Shown: positions 1 to 8,152 of the stretch, piece after piece
Numbering within the stretch: position 1 is the stretch's first letter
Layout of the letters: every line of letters begins with the position of its first letter
DNA from: Prevotella brunnea
GTDB taxonomy: Bacteria > Bacteroidota > Bacteroidia > Bacteroidales > Bacteroidaceae
NCBI RefSeq assembly: GCF_008016795.1
Contig: NZ_SDIK01000024.1
Coordinates: forward strand, 1-40,904
Length of the DNA stretch: 40,904 nt
Direction of reading: 5' to 3'
The notes under the pieces: generated by a model
Databases searched by the model: none
The model's input: only the letters and a program-made list of their open reading frames with translations
Told to the model about the DNA's origin: nothing
Made by a program: the position numbers and the translations under genes

Positions 1-68
1 ACATGGTCGAGAGATTTTATCAGCTGACCATATACCGGCTGTCCGAAGAAATGTGTACTTTTGCCCAT
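1..68 (-). CDS. IS4-like (DUF4372) transposase, N-terminal 22 residues only
   Basis: The minus-strand ORF starts with ATG at 68 and runs off the left edge. Its first residues read MGKSTHFFGQPVYGQLIKSL, which resembles the start of Bacteroidota IS4-family transposases with a DUF4372 N-terminal domain (pattern M-x-K-S-x-x-F-x-G-Q-P). A -7 box (TATCTTTG) lies 25 bases upstream on the same strand and a terminator-like hairpin lies upstream of that, a common arrangement at IS ends. The IS terminus is probably somewhere between 140 and 175, but its inverted repeat cannot be verified without the other end. Only 22 residues are available, so the family call is tentative. Confidence 0.5.
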   Translation of the reverse strand, partial: MGKSTHFFGQPVYGQLIKSLDH

Positions 69-92
69 GTTATCTGAGTTTGGAAACAAAAG

Positions 93-100
93 CAAAGATA
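93..100 (-). promoter_or_regulatory. Bacteroidota -7 box for the left-edge transposase
   Basis: On the minus strand the sequence reads TATCTTTG, matching TAnnTTTG. It is 25 bases upstream of the transposase start at 68. No clear TTTG -33 box is present. Confidence 0.45.
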
Positions 101-102
101 AC

Positions 103-138
103 AAAAAGGGCTGATACCTCGTGAGAAGTGTCAGCCCT
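103..138 (-). terminator. Terminator-like hairpin followed by a T run (minus strand)
   Basis: AGGGCTGATAC at 107-117 pairs with GTGTCAGCCCT at 128-138 (11 pairs, one wobble). On the minus strand the stem is followed by TTTTT. It would stop transcripts coming from the backbone operon before they enter the IS transposase gene. Confidence 0.55.
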
Positions 139-544
139 AATTCATAAAAAATGTGGGATGTTTAGCGGACAGTAATATTTTCATATAAGTTTCTTAGAAA
201 GTTAATCATTGTAGATGATTCATTGTTTCTTAATTCCTGAATACTGACCGATGAGAACGGAGTGATTACGGTCTTATCTCCCCGACAATCGAACGAGGGG
301 AGCAAGAGCAGTTTGTGGGTACAAACTGACGTCTTGCAATGTCAGCTAACGAAACGTTTACGCATAAAGCGTTTTGGTTATTAAAAGCGAATGCCGTGCA
401 TTCAGTATCTAACTGCGTTCGTAGCGTTCCCACCATTCAGTGTTTTTAGCAAAAGTTCGTTGCCTTACTCTCTGAAAAGTGTCGAGGGTTTTGAGTGAAA
501 GAGGTGTTCCTTTTTCTGAAACCCCTCGACCATTTTCTTGCGGT
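139..544. other. Non-coding structured stretch, possible transfer region or structured RNA
   Basis: I see no convincing gene here. The stretch has clustered inverted repeats: GACCG/CGGTC at 246-250/269-273, CTCCCC/GGGGAG at 278-283/297-302, and a strong bulged hairpin at 302-337 (outer GCAAGA/TCTTGC, inner CAGTTTGT/ACAAACTG, loop GGGT). The part next to the IS (139-175) may include an IS end. Position beside mobilization-type genes allows an oriT, but no nic consensus is recognised. Confidence 0.35.
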
Positions 545-1006
545 TCACAGTTTTCTCCATTTCTCTACATCCTCACCGTATTCCCCCAAATGGATGCGCA
601 CGATGTTCTCCACGAAACTTGAAAGATTGCTACCCCTGTCACCCAACCTGCGAACGATGAAGTCGGCACGTTCCTGCGTCTCCCTGCTCAGGTAAACCGC
701 CTTTCTCTCACTTAGCTTTGTCGGAACGAGGAACGCCTGCTTGTATGCGTCGAGTGTCTCTTTTCTCATCTTGGCACTGATGCGTTTTTGAACGGTTGCA
801 TGCTCTGTATGCTGTGCAGGCTCGGCTGGCGTAACATACTTTATGACATGTTCTGTTCCTTGTTGTTTTTGCTCTTGAATATTTTTCATTCCCTTTGCTC
901 GAAATTCAGCGACGGTTTGTTCACTTGAACTTTCAGCTTGGCTCATACTGAAAGATTTCCTGATGGTATTTTCCATTTCCTCTTTGCTGACTGTTTTCTT
1001 TTCCAT
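545..1006 (-). CDS. DUF3408-family mobile-element protein
   Basis: This 153-residue protein resembles the DUF3408 family found in Bacteroidota conjugative and mobilizable transposons, usually near mobilization or partition genes. The N-terminal ~75 residues are charged, Q- and E-rich and probably disordered. The C-terminal ~75 residues, including the run RISAKMRKETLDAYKQAF and the segment ERADFIVRRLGDRGSNLSSF, look like a ribbon-helix-helix-type DNA-binding domain with conserved LSSFVENI-type helices. It lies 4 bases downstream of the primase gene on the same strand, so the two are probably co-transcribed. Its role is likely accessory to mobilization. The family assignment is from sequence pattern only. 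Confidence 0.65.
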   Translation of the reverse strand: MEKKTVSKEEMENTIRKSFSMSQAESSSEQTVAEFRAKGMKNIQEQKQQGTEHVIKYVTPAEPAQHTEHATVQKRISAKMRKETLDAYKQAFLVPTKLSERKAVYLSRETQERADFIVRRLGDRGSNLSSFVENIVRIHLGEYGEDVEKWRKL

Positions 1007-1010
1007 ACCT

Positions 1011-1979
1011 CTATCTTATTTTAAGTTTGACTTGTTTTCTTTTGTTGCTTGTATTGGGAGTTTTCTCCAACTTTTTCTGTTGCTCACGGACACGACTGAC
1101 ATGAAACTCGTTGAGGTCTTTGAAGTCTCTATAATACACTGCCATATCTTCTACCTTAAAACCTGTGTTTACAAATTCCTGCACAGCTTTTCGACCTGCA
1201 TCGTCATTATCAAGAAAAGCACGAACAGAGGTTATATTTCTTTTATTCAGGTAGTGAATACTTCTTACAACATTACTCACGGAATTCATCACAAGGCATT
1301 GGTTGGTTACTTCCTCTTTCATTGAAAGGAAAGAAAGAAAATCCATAAAGCCCTCGAACAGACAGACAGGTTGTGCCTTGTCCTCAAATATAGGGGTGAT
1401 GTCTTTCGGGGCAATCGTTCCCTTAAACAAATGATTGTCCCGTAGTTCATAACCACCTGAAGAATTGGCAAAGCCGATGGCTTCATATCTTCTTTCCCTT
1501 ACCTCGTAGCTGATACATTTGAGAAAGGGTGTTGCCTTTTCTAAATCAATACAGCGTTCCTTTTTGAGATACTCCTGCAGGTGCGGCGGCAAGGTGTCTG
1601 AGATGCTTGTCAGTCTCCTTGTTCCGCTTGCTGTTATATCCTTTCTTTGATTTGGACTGATAGATGTTTCTCTCTTTGAAGAACAGGAGCAGTACGCTGT
1701 ATGCTCTAAAGCGTTCTGCCCCAAACGGCAGATGGCTTCCGAGAGCGTGCAGCCTTCCAAGCGTATACAAAGGTCGATGATACTTCCGCCCCTGCCTTCG
1801 GCATAGTCTATCCAAAGGTTCTTTTCCGTGTCCACCTTGAAACTCGGATGAGTTTCCTCCCTGAGTGGTGAGCGATACATGACATAGGTAGATGTTTTAC
1901 GGACAGGCCTAATGCCTTTCCTTTCGAGATATTCCACGATGGAATATCGTTTGATTAGTGATAAATCTTCTTTTTTCAT
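1011..1979 (-). CDS. CHC2 zinc-finger/Toprim DNA primase of a mobile element
   Basis: This 322-residue protein would synthesise primers for replication of the mobile element. The N-terminal ~85 residues match the CHC2 primase zinc-binding fold as found in short Bacteroidota primases (SPLREETHPSFKV, then the WIDY and GRGGSIIDLC segments). A Toprim domain follows at about residues 200-290, with the glutamate motif LFEGFMDFLS and the acidic motif FLDNDDAGR that bind catalytic magnesium. The middle (about 90-150) is low-complexity and variable. It sits between the VirE-like helicase gene upstream and the DUF3408 gene downstream, as expected for this class of element. I see no truncation. Confidence 0.85.
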   Translation of the reverse strand: MKKEDLSLIKRYSIVEYLERKGIRPVRKTSTYVMYRSPLREETHPSFKVDTEKNLWIDYAEGRGGSIIDLCIRLEGCTLSEAICRLGQNALEHTAYCSCSSKRETSISPNQRKDITASGTRRLTSISDTLPPHLQEYLKKERCIDLEKATPFLKCISYEVRERRYEAIGFANSSGGYELRDNHLFKGTIAPKDITPIFEDKAQPVCLFEGFMDFLSFLSMKEEVTNQCLVMNSVSNVVRSIHYLNKRNITSVRAFLDNDDAGRKAVQEFVNTGFKVEDMAVYYRDFKDLNEFHVSRVREQQKKLEKTPNTSNKRKQVKLKIR

Positions 1980-2131
1980 TGTTTTGATACTTTAATGGGT
2001 TGAATGATAATTATTTATGCTTGTCTGTTTTATGGTTTTACCGTTTCCAAAGTTTTTCCCCTCCAAACTTTTTCATCTTTCTTCTTACTACATATTATTT
2101 TGTGATAAGTGATTGATAATCAGTATTACTT

Positions 2132-2153
2132 TGTAGTATAAGACAATACTACA
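2132..2153. repeat. Inverted repeat downstream of the helicase gene
   Basis: TGTAGTAT (2132-2139) and ATACTACA (2146-2153) are perfect inverted copies separated by 6 bases. The repeat lies in the 180-bp gap between the primase start and the helicase stop. It could be a weak terminator or a protein-binding site; no T run supports termination. Confidence 0.4.
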
Positions 2154-2160
2154 CATTCTA

Positions 2161-3402
2161 CTACATTTGACTACTACAAGTTTGAAGGAGCGGGCAGGGC
2201 AAGATTTTCCTAATCTTGTAGACATAGATGGGGCTACCACCGTTTCTTCGTTTGCTCACCTTTATATATTCTGCTTTCTTCAAGGCTTCGCCCATACGTT
2301 TGGCAACAAGTGGCTGGTGGGTATAAATACCCAAATAGGTGAGTATCTCCGTAGTGGTCATTAACGAATAGTTTTCGTCCTCCGCTGGTTTCTCGAAGCA
2401 ACGCAGCAAGAGTTCCATCTCAGCGGTCTGTACCTGAAAGTCCTCACTCTCCCTGTATAGTTCGGCAATCTCTTCATCATCAAACCAATAGCGGAAACCT
2501 GACTTTAGCAGGGCTTTGGCTTCAGCATAGACATTGTCCATTGAAATACGCTTGGCTTTCTCTATGTCTATGGAAAGTACTTCAAAGGGCAGGAACCTTC
2601 TGCTGCCTGTCGGGTCTGTAAGAAAGTCATTGCCGTTCACTGATGCCACAAAGCTTGCCAAGTGGGGATGCTCCTCCACGTACTTGTCATACGGCATACG
2701 GTACTTGACCATCGGACAGGTGATGAGGTTTTTCAGCTCGTTCTCATCCCGCTTATTGAGGGCTTTTAGCTGGTCGTCTATGTTTACGATAAGGTTCTGA
2801 CCGATATAAGTGAGTGTGTCCTTTTCCTGCGGATATATTTTTCCTGTGTAACTGTAACCGTGCAGTGCTGGGGGACAGAGCAGGTCAAGGAACGTGGTCT
2901 TGAACTTGCCCTGCTCGCCTGTGAGTACGAGGCAGGTATGGTTACGGCACTCACGGTCGTCCATTGCGTTGGCAACCACTGCCACGAGCCACTTGGTGAG
3001 GTACGGCAGCCATTTGTCGGAGTTGCGCACGACAACGCAACTTGCCAAGTCGGGAATGGCTTTCAGTGAAAGGGAAACTTTATTTCCACAATCAGGGTTA
3101 CTGCTGCCTATATCCGTTGCAGACAACTTTTTGAAATACTCCTGTATGGGGTTGATGCGTGGAGAGAAACTGCTCTCGATGATGGAATAGAGATTATCAG
3201 AAGATGTGATAATCCCGATGTCGTTGTCTATCTCCCTGCGGAGCGTGTTGATTTCATAGCGACCCACTTTTGAGAAATGAGCATCGTTCTTGCTTCGGTA
3301 TTCGGTTCTTCCCAATACAGTGTTGTATCTGAACTCATAGCGAGAGGACAGATAGGTTTCTATCTCACCGTTTTTTGAGGAAGTCTTCTTTTGCTTGGAC
3401 AT
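2161..3402 (-). CDS. VirE/VapE-type helicase-primase protein of a mobile element
   Basis: The product is 413 residues from the ATG at 3402, chosen because GGAGGAAACAAT stands directly before it; the reading frame stays open further upstream without comparable support. The central part is a VapE/VirE-type P-loop ATPase: Walker A-like LTGEQGKFKTTF, then a Walker B-like segment LIVNIDDQ, then conserved FVASVNGNDFLTDPTGSRRF, typical of virulence-associated E proteins in mobile elements. The C-terminal ~100 residues resemble a winged-helix tail (TTTEILTYLGIYTHQP). It probably works with the downstream primase in element replication. A 17-bp palindrome and the promoter of the divergent HTH gene lie upstream. 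Confidence 0.8.
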   Translation of the reverse strand: MSKQKKTSSKNGEIETYLSSRYEFRYNTVLGRTEYRSKNDAHFSKVGRYEINTLRREIDNDIGIITSSDNLYSIIESSFSPRINPIQEYFKKLSATDIGSSNPDCGNKVSLSLKAIPDLASCVVVRNSDKWLPYLTKWLVAVVANAMDDRECRNHTCLVLTGEQGKFKTTFLDLLCPPALHGYSYTGKIYPQEKDTLTYIGQNLIVNIDDQLKALNKRDENELKNLITCPMVKYRMPYDKYVEEHPHLASFVASVNGNDFLTDPTGSRRFLPFEVLSIDIEKAKRISMDNVYAEAKALLKSGFRYWFDDEEIAELYRESEDFQVQTAEMELLLRCFEKPAEDENYSLMTTTEILTYLGIYTHQPLVAKRMGEALKKAEYIKVSKRRNGGSPIYVYKIRKILPCPLLQTCSSQM

Positions 3403-3655
3403 ATTGTTTCCTCCCTCCGATTTACCTTTATCTGCATTCTTCTTCATTATATGCTTGGTTTGGTTTCCAAGAGTGAAGTTATGAAGAGAACAAGAAAGTG
3501 CCAAGCATTCGGAGAGTGCTTGCATAATGTTGCGTACATTGGCTATGAATTTCTCACAGATTTTTGACAAGAAACTGTTGGAAAGTATGGATTTAAGCCC
3601 AAAACAAGAGGACAAGTGTGTAAAGGATGCAAGAAAGGCAGGTGCTAATTTGCTA

Positions 3656-3672
3656 CAATACGCATCGTATTG
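3656..3672. promoter_or_regulatory. Palindrome in divergent intergenic region (candidate operator)
   Basis: CAATACG (3656-3662) and CGTATTG (3666-3672) form a perfect palindrome with a 3-base centre. It lies between the helicase gene (minus) and the first HTH gene (plus), where a regulator could control both. Confidence 0.35.
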
Positions 3673-3782
3673 CGTCGGCTAAAAGGATATGATAAAATGG
3701 AGTAAAGAGACAAAGAAAGAGAGCGACAATCCTTTTGCCATTTCCATGTTTTTCCCTCTATTTCCCTACTGTTCCCTCGTGC

Positions 3783-3813
3783 TTTGAAGTATGGCAAACA
3801 CTCTCTACTTTTG
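3783..3813 (+). promoter_or_regulatory. Bacteroidota promoter for the HTH gene pair
   Basis: TTTG at 3783-3786 is followed after exactly 19 bases by TACTTTTG at 3806-3813, a full match to the TTTG-N19-TAnnTTTG consensus. It precedes the gene at 3902 with a leader of about 80 bases. Confidence 0.7.
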
Positions 3814-3901
3814 CAGGCAGAAATATGCGGTGAAACGCAAGACGGACAAAGGTTTTATTAAACCAATAAGACAGAAATACAAACAAAACAATAATAAAAC
3901 T

Positions 3902-4204
3902 ATGGGATATTTTATCATTACGGATTCAAACTGGGCAAAGCTGAGGAACGAGATTCTCAGCCTTGCCGAGACCTGCCACAAGGCATTCGGGGAACGAAGC
4001 AGGCACACCGATTGGCTGCACAACGGTGATGTGTGCAGGCTGCTTAATATCAGCAAGCGCACCTTGCAGCACTACCGTGATACGGGTGTGTTGCCCTTTG
4101 CCCAAATCGGGCATAAGTGCTACTACAAGCGTGAGGACGTGGAACAGTTGCTCCAAACAAAAACGGAGAAAGCTGAAACGGGAAAAACTAAAATCAACAA
4201 ATAG
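3902..4204 (+). CDS. Excisionase/MerR-like helix-turn-helix protein
   Basis: The ATG at 3902 gives 100 residues. An upstream extension of the frame starts inside the promoter region, so it is not used. The C-terminal half has the HTH_17/excisionase pattern: LHNGDVCRLLNISKRTLQHY, then a wing (GVLPFAQIGHKCYYKREDVEQLL). Such small proteins are standard in Bacteroidota mobilizable and conjugative transposons and act as recombination directionality factors or regulators. It lies 11 bases before a second, related HTH gene, and the two probably form an operon. Confidence 0.75.
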   Translation: MGYFIITDSNWAKLRNEILSLAETCHKAFGERSRHTDWLHNGDVCRLLNISKRTLQHYRDTGVLPFAQIGHKCYYKREDVEQLLQTKTEKAETGKTKINK

Positions 4205-4215
4205 ACACGAAGATT

Positions 4216-4506
4216 ATGGAACAGGTAAGAGATTTGAATATAGAGGCGGACGATATGCAGGTGGTGCTGTCAGCTATCAGCGGAGTAAGCAAGAGAATTA
4301 AGGAAGTGGCACAGACACACAAGCCGCTATTTGGCGATGAGCACTTCCTTACAGGTAAGGAAGTATGCGAGAGGCTGTATATCAGCCCTCGCACCTTGCA
4401 GGACTATCGGGACAGGAGGATTATTCCTTACACACAGTTTGCAGGGAAGATACTTTATAAGGAGTCGGATTTGGAAAAAATGTTGGAGGAGAATTATAAG
4501 AGGTAA
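4216..4506 (+). CDS. Second excisionase/MerR-like helix-turn-helix protein
   Basis: This 96-residue protein is a paralogue-like companion of the upstream gene. After ~40 residues of helical N-terminus comes the same DNA-binding pattern: LTGKEVCERLYISPRTLQDY, then RRIIPYTQFAGKILYKESDLEKML. The pairing of two such genes is common in Bacteroidota mobile elements. The stop codon TAA overlaps a GGTAAC hexamer that is repeated on the far side of a 100-bp inverted-repeat element, so that element appears to have inserted exactly at the end of this gene. Confidence 0.75.
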   Translation: MEQVRDLNIEADDMQVVLSAISGVSKRIKEVAQTHKPLFGDEHFLTGKEVCERLYISPRTLQDYRDRRIIPYTQFAGKILYKESDLEKMLEENYKR

Positions 4507-4507
4507 C

Positions 4508-4607
4508 GAAACCTCTGCAAAAGTCCGTAAAAAGAAGAATAAAGTGAATATAACTTACTGATAATCAATCATAGTTTTTCTTCTAAAAATAGTTTTGCAG
4601 AGGTCTC
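4508..4607. mobile_element. 100-bp MITE-like element with 15-bp terminal inverted repeats
   Basis: The ends GAAACCTCTGCAAAA (4508-4522) and TTTTGCAGAGGTCTC (4593-4607) are inverted copies (14 of 15). The hexamer GGTAAC occurs directly on both sides (4502-4507 and 4608-4613), as expected of a target duplication. There is no ORF inside. The parent transposase is not in the window and I cannot name its family with confidence. Confidence 0.6.
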
Positions 4608-4783
4608 GGTAACAGGTATATTGCAAGTAGCTATTCAGCGACAAAGGACATAAAACAATATTAATAATCAAATAGTTACTTGTAATTACTAGACATTTCA
4701 ATCCGTATATCTTCAGTAGAAAATCCAACAAAACCACTTTTCGATATCAACTTTTGCCTGATACGATATTTTGGAGATAGTAC

Positions 4784-5120
4784 TCAAATTAGATTATAAT
4801 CCTCTACATATTGTATGGCCTCAGTAATATTGCTAACTCCAAGTTTTTTGAATATGTTTGTTCTGTGAGTCTTGATTGTAGTTATCGAAACAGAGAGATA
4901 CTCTGCGATGTTCGCTATGCTTTTACCATTTGCACTTTGCCCAATAATAACTTTTTCCATATTAGTTAAATGTGAATTATTGGTTTGCACCCATTTATCG
5001 TTTCTCAATTCAAAATGATAGTCAACCCCAGATAACTTAACCAAGGCGTTCCCTATTTGTTTTCTTGTTGAATACGTTAACATACAAATTCCTAGTGTAA
5101 TATGTTTGTTACTGTCAATT
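4784..5120 (-). pseudogene. LuxR-type regulator, C-terminal part (severed by composite transposon)
   Basis: The fragment encodes a LuxR/GerE helix-turn-helix domain at its end: LTNMEKVIIGQSANGKSIANIAEYLSVSITTIKTHRTNIFKKLGVSNITEAIQYV is recognisable in the segment 4784-4950, including the IKTHR recognition helix and KLGVSNITEA tail. Before it lies TLGICMLTYST, matching the region that follows the PAS-like domain in Bacteroidota LuxR regulators. The coding sequence does not begin here: at 5121 it runs into the left end of the ISAzo13-type element. The N-terminal part is at 12195-12602. The two halves join at the duplicated TTA codon; a one-base shift is then needed near 5097-5104, so the gene has also picked up a +1 frameshift or a sequencing error. 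Confidence 0.75.
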
Positions 5121-5394
5121 AAGTAATGATTAAAAAATAACTTGGTACATTTTCAGGCCAAAGACATCGGCATTGAACAATGTATTCAATTCGATATTAG
5201 CAGTTCTCATATATTTTATTTAACCTCAAATCCGCAACTAAGCCCTTGAAGGTTCTTATTGCGTTTACACGTCCTCTCATTACTGAATTTGCAGATAATT
5301 TGAACTTGAAGCACCCACTTCTGCCTACAATATCCCCTTACCCCACAATGTGACTTGAGGCAATACACAATATCATTCCCATAAGTTGTAGGCA

Positions 5395-6681
5395 CTATCC
5401 AAAATCAGTCTGGAAAACATCTGCGTAAGCATAATTACAGGTATAGATATTCAGCACATACCGCCTTGATGTCTTGATCCACTTGGCTGGTACAGAGATA
5501 AACCTGAAGACAAACGCTTTTATGCGACTTGTTACATTGAGTCCGAACTTCTTTACGTCAAGTCTTTGAATAATGGCCTTGTAAAAGTTACGGATAAGTG
5601 CTGTAAGAAGAAGGAACACTGTGTTCTCTGCCATGAAGGATTTGGGCAATCTGTCCCACCCGAAACCATTGTTCATATCATCGAAGATACGTTCCTTTTC
5701 TCCACGAGGGTTATAGAACTCGACAATTTCTCTTACGGAAGAATCATAGTCGTTAGTCAGGATACAACGGTATGTGTATTCTCCTTCCCAAAAATCCTGC
5801 ACACCATCCATCCGTTTCTGTCTTTGAATCACAAGTCGATATGCCTTACCTTTCCACTTCTCAACAAGGATAGAGTTCAATTCAAACTCAATGCCATTGA
5901 TTTCTTCAGTTTTCCAGCCTTTGAGAGCAAAGGTGTCATTGTAGATCGAACTGCAGCGGTTAGCACGGATATAGAAGGACTTGCAGTGTTTTTCTATTTC
6001 CTCCACGATTTCCTCGGAACATGATCCACAATCAGCTCTGAAGCGATTGATAATGAGCCCATTCTGTTCAAATCTCTCAAAGAACCTCTTCAGCGTGTCC
6101 TTCTGATGGAAACGAACATTTGTGTTACCATCGCTATTCTCTATACCGACTATCAAATCGCCAATAACCGCCACGCCAGGGCGATAACCAAGGAACTTCT
6201 TGTATGTAGGCTTTGCATCATACTTCTCTGTCTCTATGAACTGATGGTCGAAATCAACATCATACATCTCACCCTCTTTCAGTTGGCCAGATGCAAATAT
6301 ACAATTGAGCAATAAAGTATTGAGAGTGTCAGCCGTATTGAAATCGTAGGTCTTGCCCATATCTGATGTGTATGAAATGTTTTCTTGCGTCAACTCCTTT
6401 ATCGCCCTGAGGATAGTATCAGAGCTACAAGTGCGAAGTGTCGGATGAAGTGAGAGGTGGTTCATCAAATGAGTAGTGACATCCTCAATACATGAACCGC
6501 CACAGAAGTAGATACTCATGAGAGAACGGATGATTTCGCTGTACTGATAACCGAACGATCTACACCTTAGACCGAGGGTTGAGTCGATGACAGATGATAA
6601 TGTGGAGTCAAATTGCTCCATGATTGAAAATAATCCCCCAAAAGGAGTGAGTCTCTCAGATTTAATTTGTATCTTCGCCAT
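5395..6681 (-). CDS. IS1380-family transposase
   Basis: The 428-residue protein has the layout of IS1380 (DDE group 1) transposases: N-terminal LTPFGGLFSIMEQFD, a central FGYQYSEIIRSLMSIYFCGGSCIEDV segment, the first acidic motif in EMYDVDFDHQFIET, GDLIVGIENSDGN, an acidic FRADCGSCSEEI, and a C-terminal FEFYNPRGEKE-like segment with the glutamate (VEFYNPRGEKERIFDD). Its length equals the family norm and it has no stop or shift, so it may be active. It catalyses cut-and-paste movement of the element. A perfect hairpin upstream of its start may shield it from outside transcription. Confidence 0.85.
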   Translation of the reverse strand: MAKIQIKSERLTPFGGLFSIMEQFDSTLSSVIDSTLGLRCRSFGYQYSEIIRSLMSIYFCGGSCIEDVTTHLMNHLSLHPTLRTCSSDTILRAIKELTQENISYTSDMGKTYDFNTADTLNTLLLNCIFASGQLKEGEMYDVDFDHQFIETEKYDAKPTYKKFLGYRPGVAVIGDLIVGIENSDGNTNVRFHQKDTLKRFFERFEQNGLIINRFRADCGSCSEEIVEEIEKHCKSFYIRANRCSSIYNDTFALKGWKTEEINGIEFELNSILVEKWKGKAYRLVIQRQKRMDGVQDFWEGEYTYRCILTNDYDSSVREIVEFYNPRGEKERIFDDMNNGFGWDRLPKSFMAENTVFLLLTALIRNFYKAIIQRLDVKKFGLNVTSRIKAFVFRFISVPAKWIKTSRRYVLNIYTCNYAYADVFQTDFG

Positions 6682-6750
6682 GTCTATCGTTGGATTCTCT
6701 TGTTTTTTTTTGCAACACTAAGATAAGTGAAAATTCTGACATGGCAAAAT

Positions 6751-6775
6751 CCTGAGCAACTTTTTGTTGCTCAGG
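6751..6775. repeat. Perfect hairpin inside IS1380, upstream of the transposase
   Basis: CCTGAGCAAC (6751-6760) and GTTGCTCAGG (6766-6775) form a 10-bp stem with a 5-base T loop. It lies between the IS end and the transposase start, where it could block read-through from neighbouring genes into the transposase. Confidence 0.55.
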
Positions 6776-6860
6776 TACTTAAAAAGTTTAATTTATAATA
6801 GTGTTGCGGAATTAAGGTTTAATTAACTGATACGTAATGATATACGTTGTTGTTTAATTC

Positions 6861-6889
6861 TTTGTTGTCGTTTATTTTTTGTATCTTTG
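6861..6889 (+). promoter_or_regulatory. Promoter of the ISAzo13 transposase
   Basis: TATCTTTG at 6882-6889 matches the Bacteroidota -7 box and TTTG at 6861-6864 may be the -33 box (17-base spacer). The box overlaps the TTG codon at 6887, which argues that translation starts further downstream. Confidence 0.5.
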
Positions 6890-8152
6890 CCCTTGCGCAG
6901 GGCGCAGGTGGAAGCATACAAGAGAAGACATAGCGAGTGCGACAAATCAGGGAGTTTCCCAGAAGTCGCCAATCTGGACGAACGCCAACGCAGGTTGTTC
7001 TGTGCCCACAAGGCGATGGAACTTGGAACGCACGGCGTGAGTCTGGTCTGCAAAACATATCATGTCACCAGAAATACAGTGTATAGAGGTATTCACGAGC
7101 TTGAGAGCGGGGACACAATTGCTGCCGGACACATAAGGAAGAAAGGTGGAGGCAGAAAGAGTATTCTCAGTGTTCATCCCGAGTATATCGACATCTTCCG
7201 GGAGATTACGGAAGATGCCATAGGCGGCTTGCCGCAAGATGAGAGCGTACGCATGCTTTTCTATTCGCCTGGCATCATAAGAGACAAGATGGAGGTGGAT
7301 TACGGAATAAGCATAAGCTATCACACCCTCAAACAAATCATATCCAAAGAGGGATTCAAGAAACGCACTCCGAAGAAGTGTACCTCGATGGCAGAGTGCA
7401 ATAAAAGAAACGAACAGTTCGAGAAAATCTCCGCAATGAGAAGCATGTGTGAAGAAAATCACATACCCGTCTTCAGTATAGACACGAAGAAGAAAGAGTT
7501 GGTCGGCCCATTCAGAAGAGGCGGACAGGTATACTGCGACAGGTCGCCGCGATGCAGGGACCATGACTTCCCCTCCTTTGCAAGCGGCAAAATCATTCCC
7601 TATGGCATCTACGATGTTCAAAAGAATACTGGATACATGAGCTTCGGAATAAGCCATGACACAGCCGGGTTCTTCTGCGACAACTTCAAGTACTACTGGT
7701 ATCGTGTGCTCCAAGACATCTATCCACATGCAACTGCCATCATGTTGCTCTGTGACGGTGGAGGTTCCAACAGCAGTTCCAGCAGGCTTTTCAAGCAAGA
7801 GCTGATCAAACTTTCCGAAGACCTCCATATTGACATAATAGTGGCGCACTATCCCCCGTACACGTCGAAGTGGAACCCCATTGAACACAGGCTTTTCTCT
7901 CAAATCACCAGAGTATGGAGTGGTATTTCCTTCGAGAGCGTTGAGCAGGCATGCGAACTTGCCGCAGAGGCCAGAACGAAATCCGGCCTTTGTGTCTTCA
8001 CCAACATCAACAGAAAGAAGTACGACACTTCTCGTTGTGTGGATAGCAATTATGATGATGTCTGTCAACGGCATATTACCTTTGATGAAGAGCTACCGAA
8101 ATGGAACTACAAGGTTTCATGGAGAGACAAAAAATACCAAGTTATTTTTTAA
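6887..8152 (+). CDS. ISAzo13-family transposase (start uncertain)
   Basis: The protein shows the hallmarks of ISAzo13-type transposases (related to the Rhodopirellula transposase family): DERQRRLFCAHKAMELG, an HTH segment (VTRNTVYRGIHEL), SIDTKKKELVGPFRRGG with the first acidic residue, LLCDGGGSNSSSSRLF with the second, and HYPPYTSKWNPIEHRLFSQI with the catalytic glutamate. The frame can be read from TTG at 6887 (421 aa), but the promoter box overlaps that codon; GTG at 6908 is a better start, since no ATG precedes the conserved region. The gene is unbroken to its stop, 7 bases before the IS end. A long antisense frame exists but is a shadow. Confidence 0.85.
   Translation: MPLRRAQVEAYKRRHSECDKSGSFPEVANLDERQRRLFCAHKAMELGTHGVSLVCKTYHVTRNTVYRGIHELESGDTIAAGHIRKKGGGRKSILSVHPEYIDIFREITEDAIGGLPQDESVRMLFYSPGIIRDKMEVDYGISISYHTLKQIISKEGFKKRTPKKCTSMAECNKRNEQFEKISAMRSMCEENHIPVFSIDTKKKELVGPFRRGGQVYCDRSPRCRDHDFPSFASGKIIPYGIYDVQKNTGYMSFGISHDTAGFFCDNFKYYWYRVLQDIYPHATAIMLLCDGGGSNSSSSRLFKQELIKLSEDLHIDIIVAHYPPYTSKWNPIEHRLFSQITRVWSGISFESVEQACELAAEARTKSGLCVFTNINRKKYDTSRCVDSNYDDVCQRHITFDEELPKWNYKVSWRDKKYQVIF

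Larger units (their letters stand above)
5224..6817 (-). mobile_element. IS1380-family insertion sequence
   Basis: The element begins CCTCAAATCCGCAAC (5224) and ends GTTGCGGAATTAAGG (6817), imperfect 15-bp terminal inverted repeats (13 of 15). The pentamer TTTAA flanks it directly at 5219-5223 and 6818-6822, so the ends are exact. Length is 1,594 bp with a single intact transposase. It inserted into the 5' non-coding region of the ISAzo13 copy, separating that IS's left end from its transposase gene. Confidence 0.85.

Noticed and set aside
3403..3615. N-terminal extension of the VirE/VapE-like helicase
   Set aside because: The frame is open but the strong ribosome site GGAGGAAACAAT is directly before the ATG at 3402, and the extension has no conserved pattern.
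6947..8074. Long antisense ORF (375 residues) over the ISAzo13 transposase
   Set aside because: It is fully antisense to a well-conserved transposase and shows no family pattern; a shadow frame.
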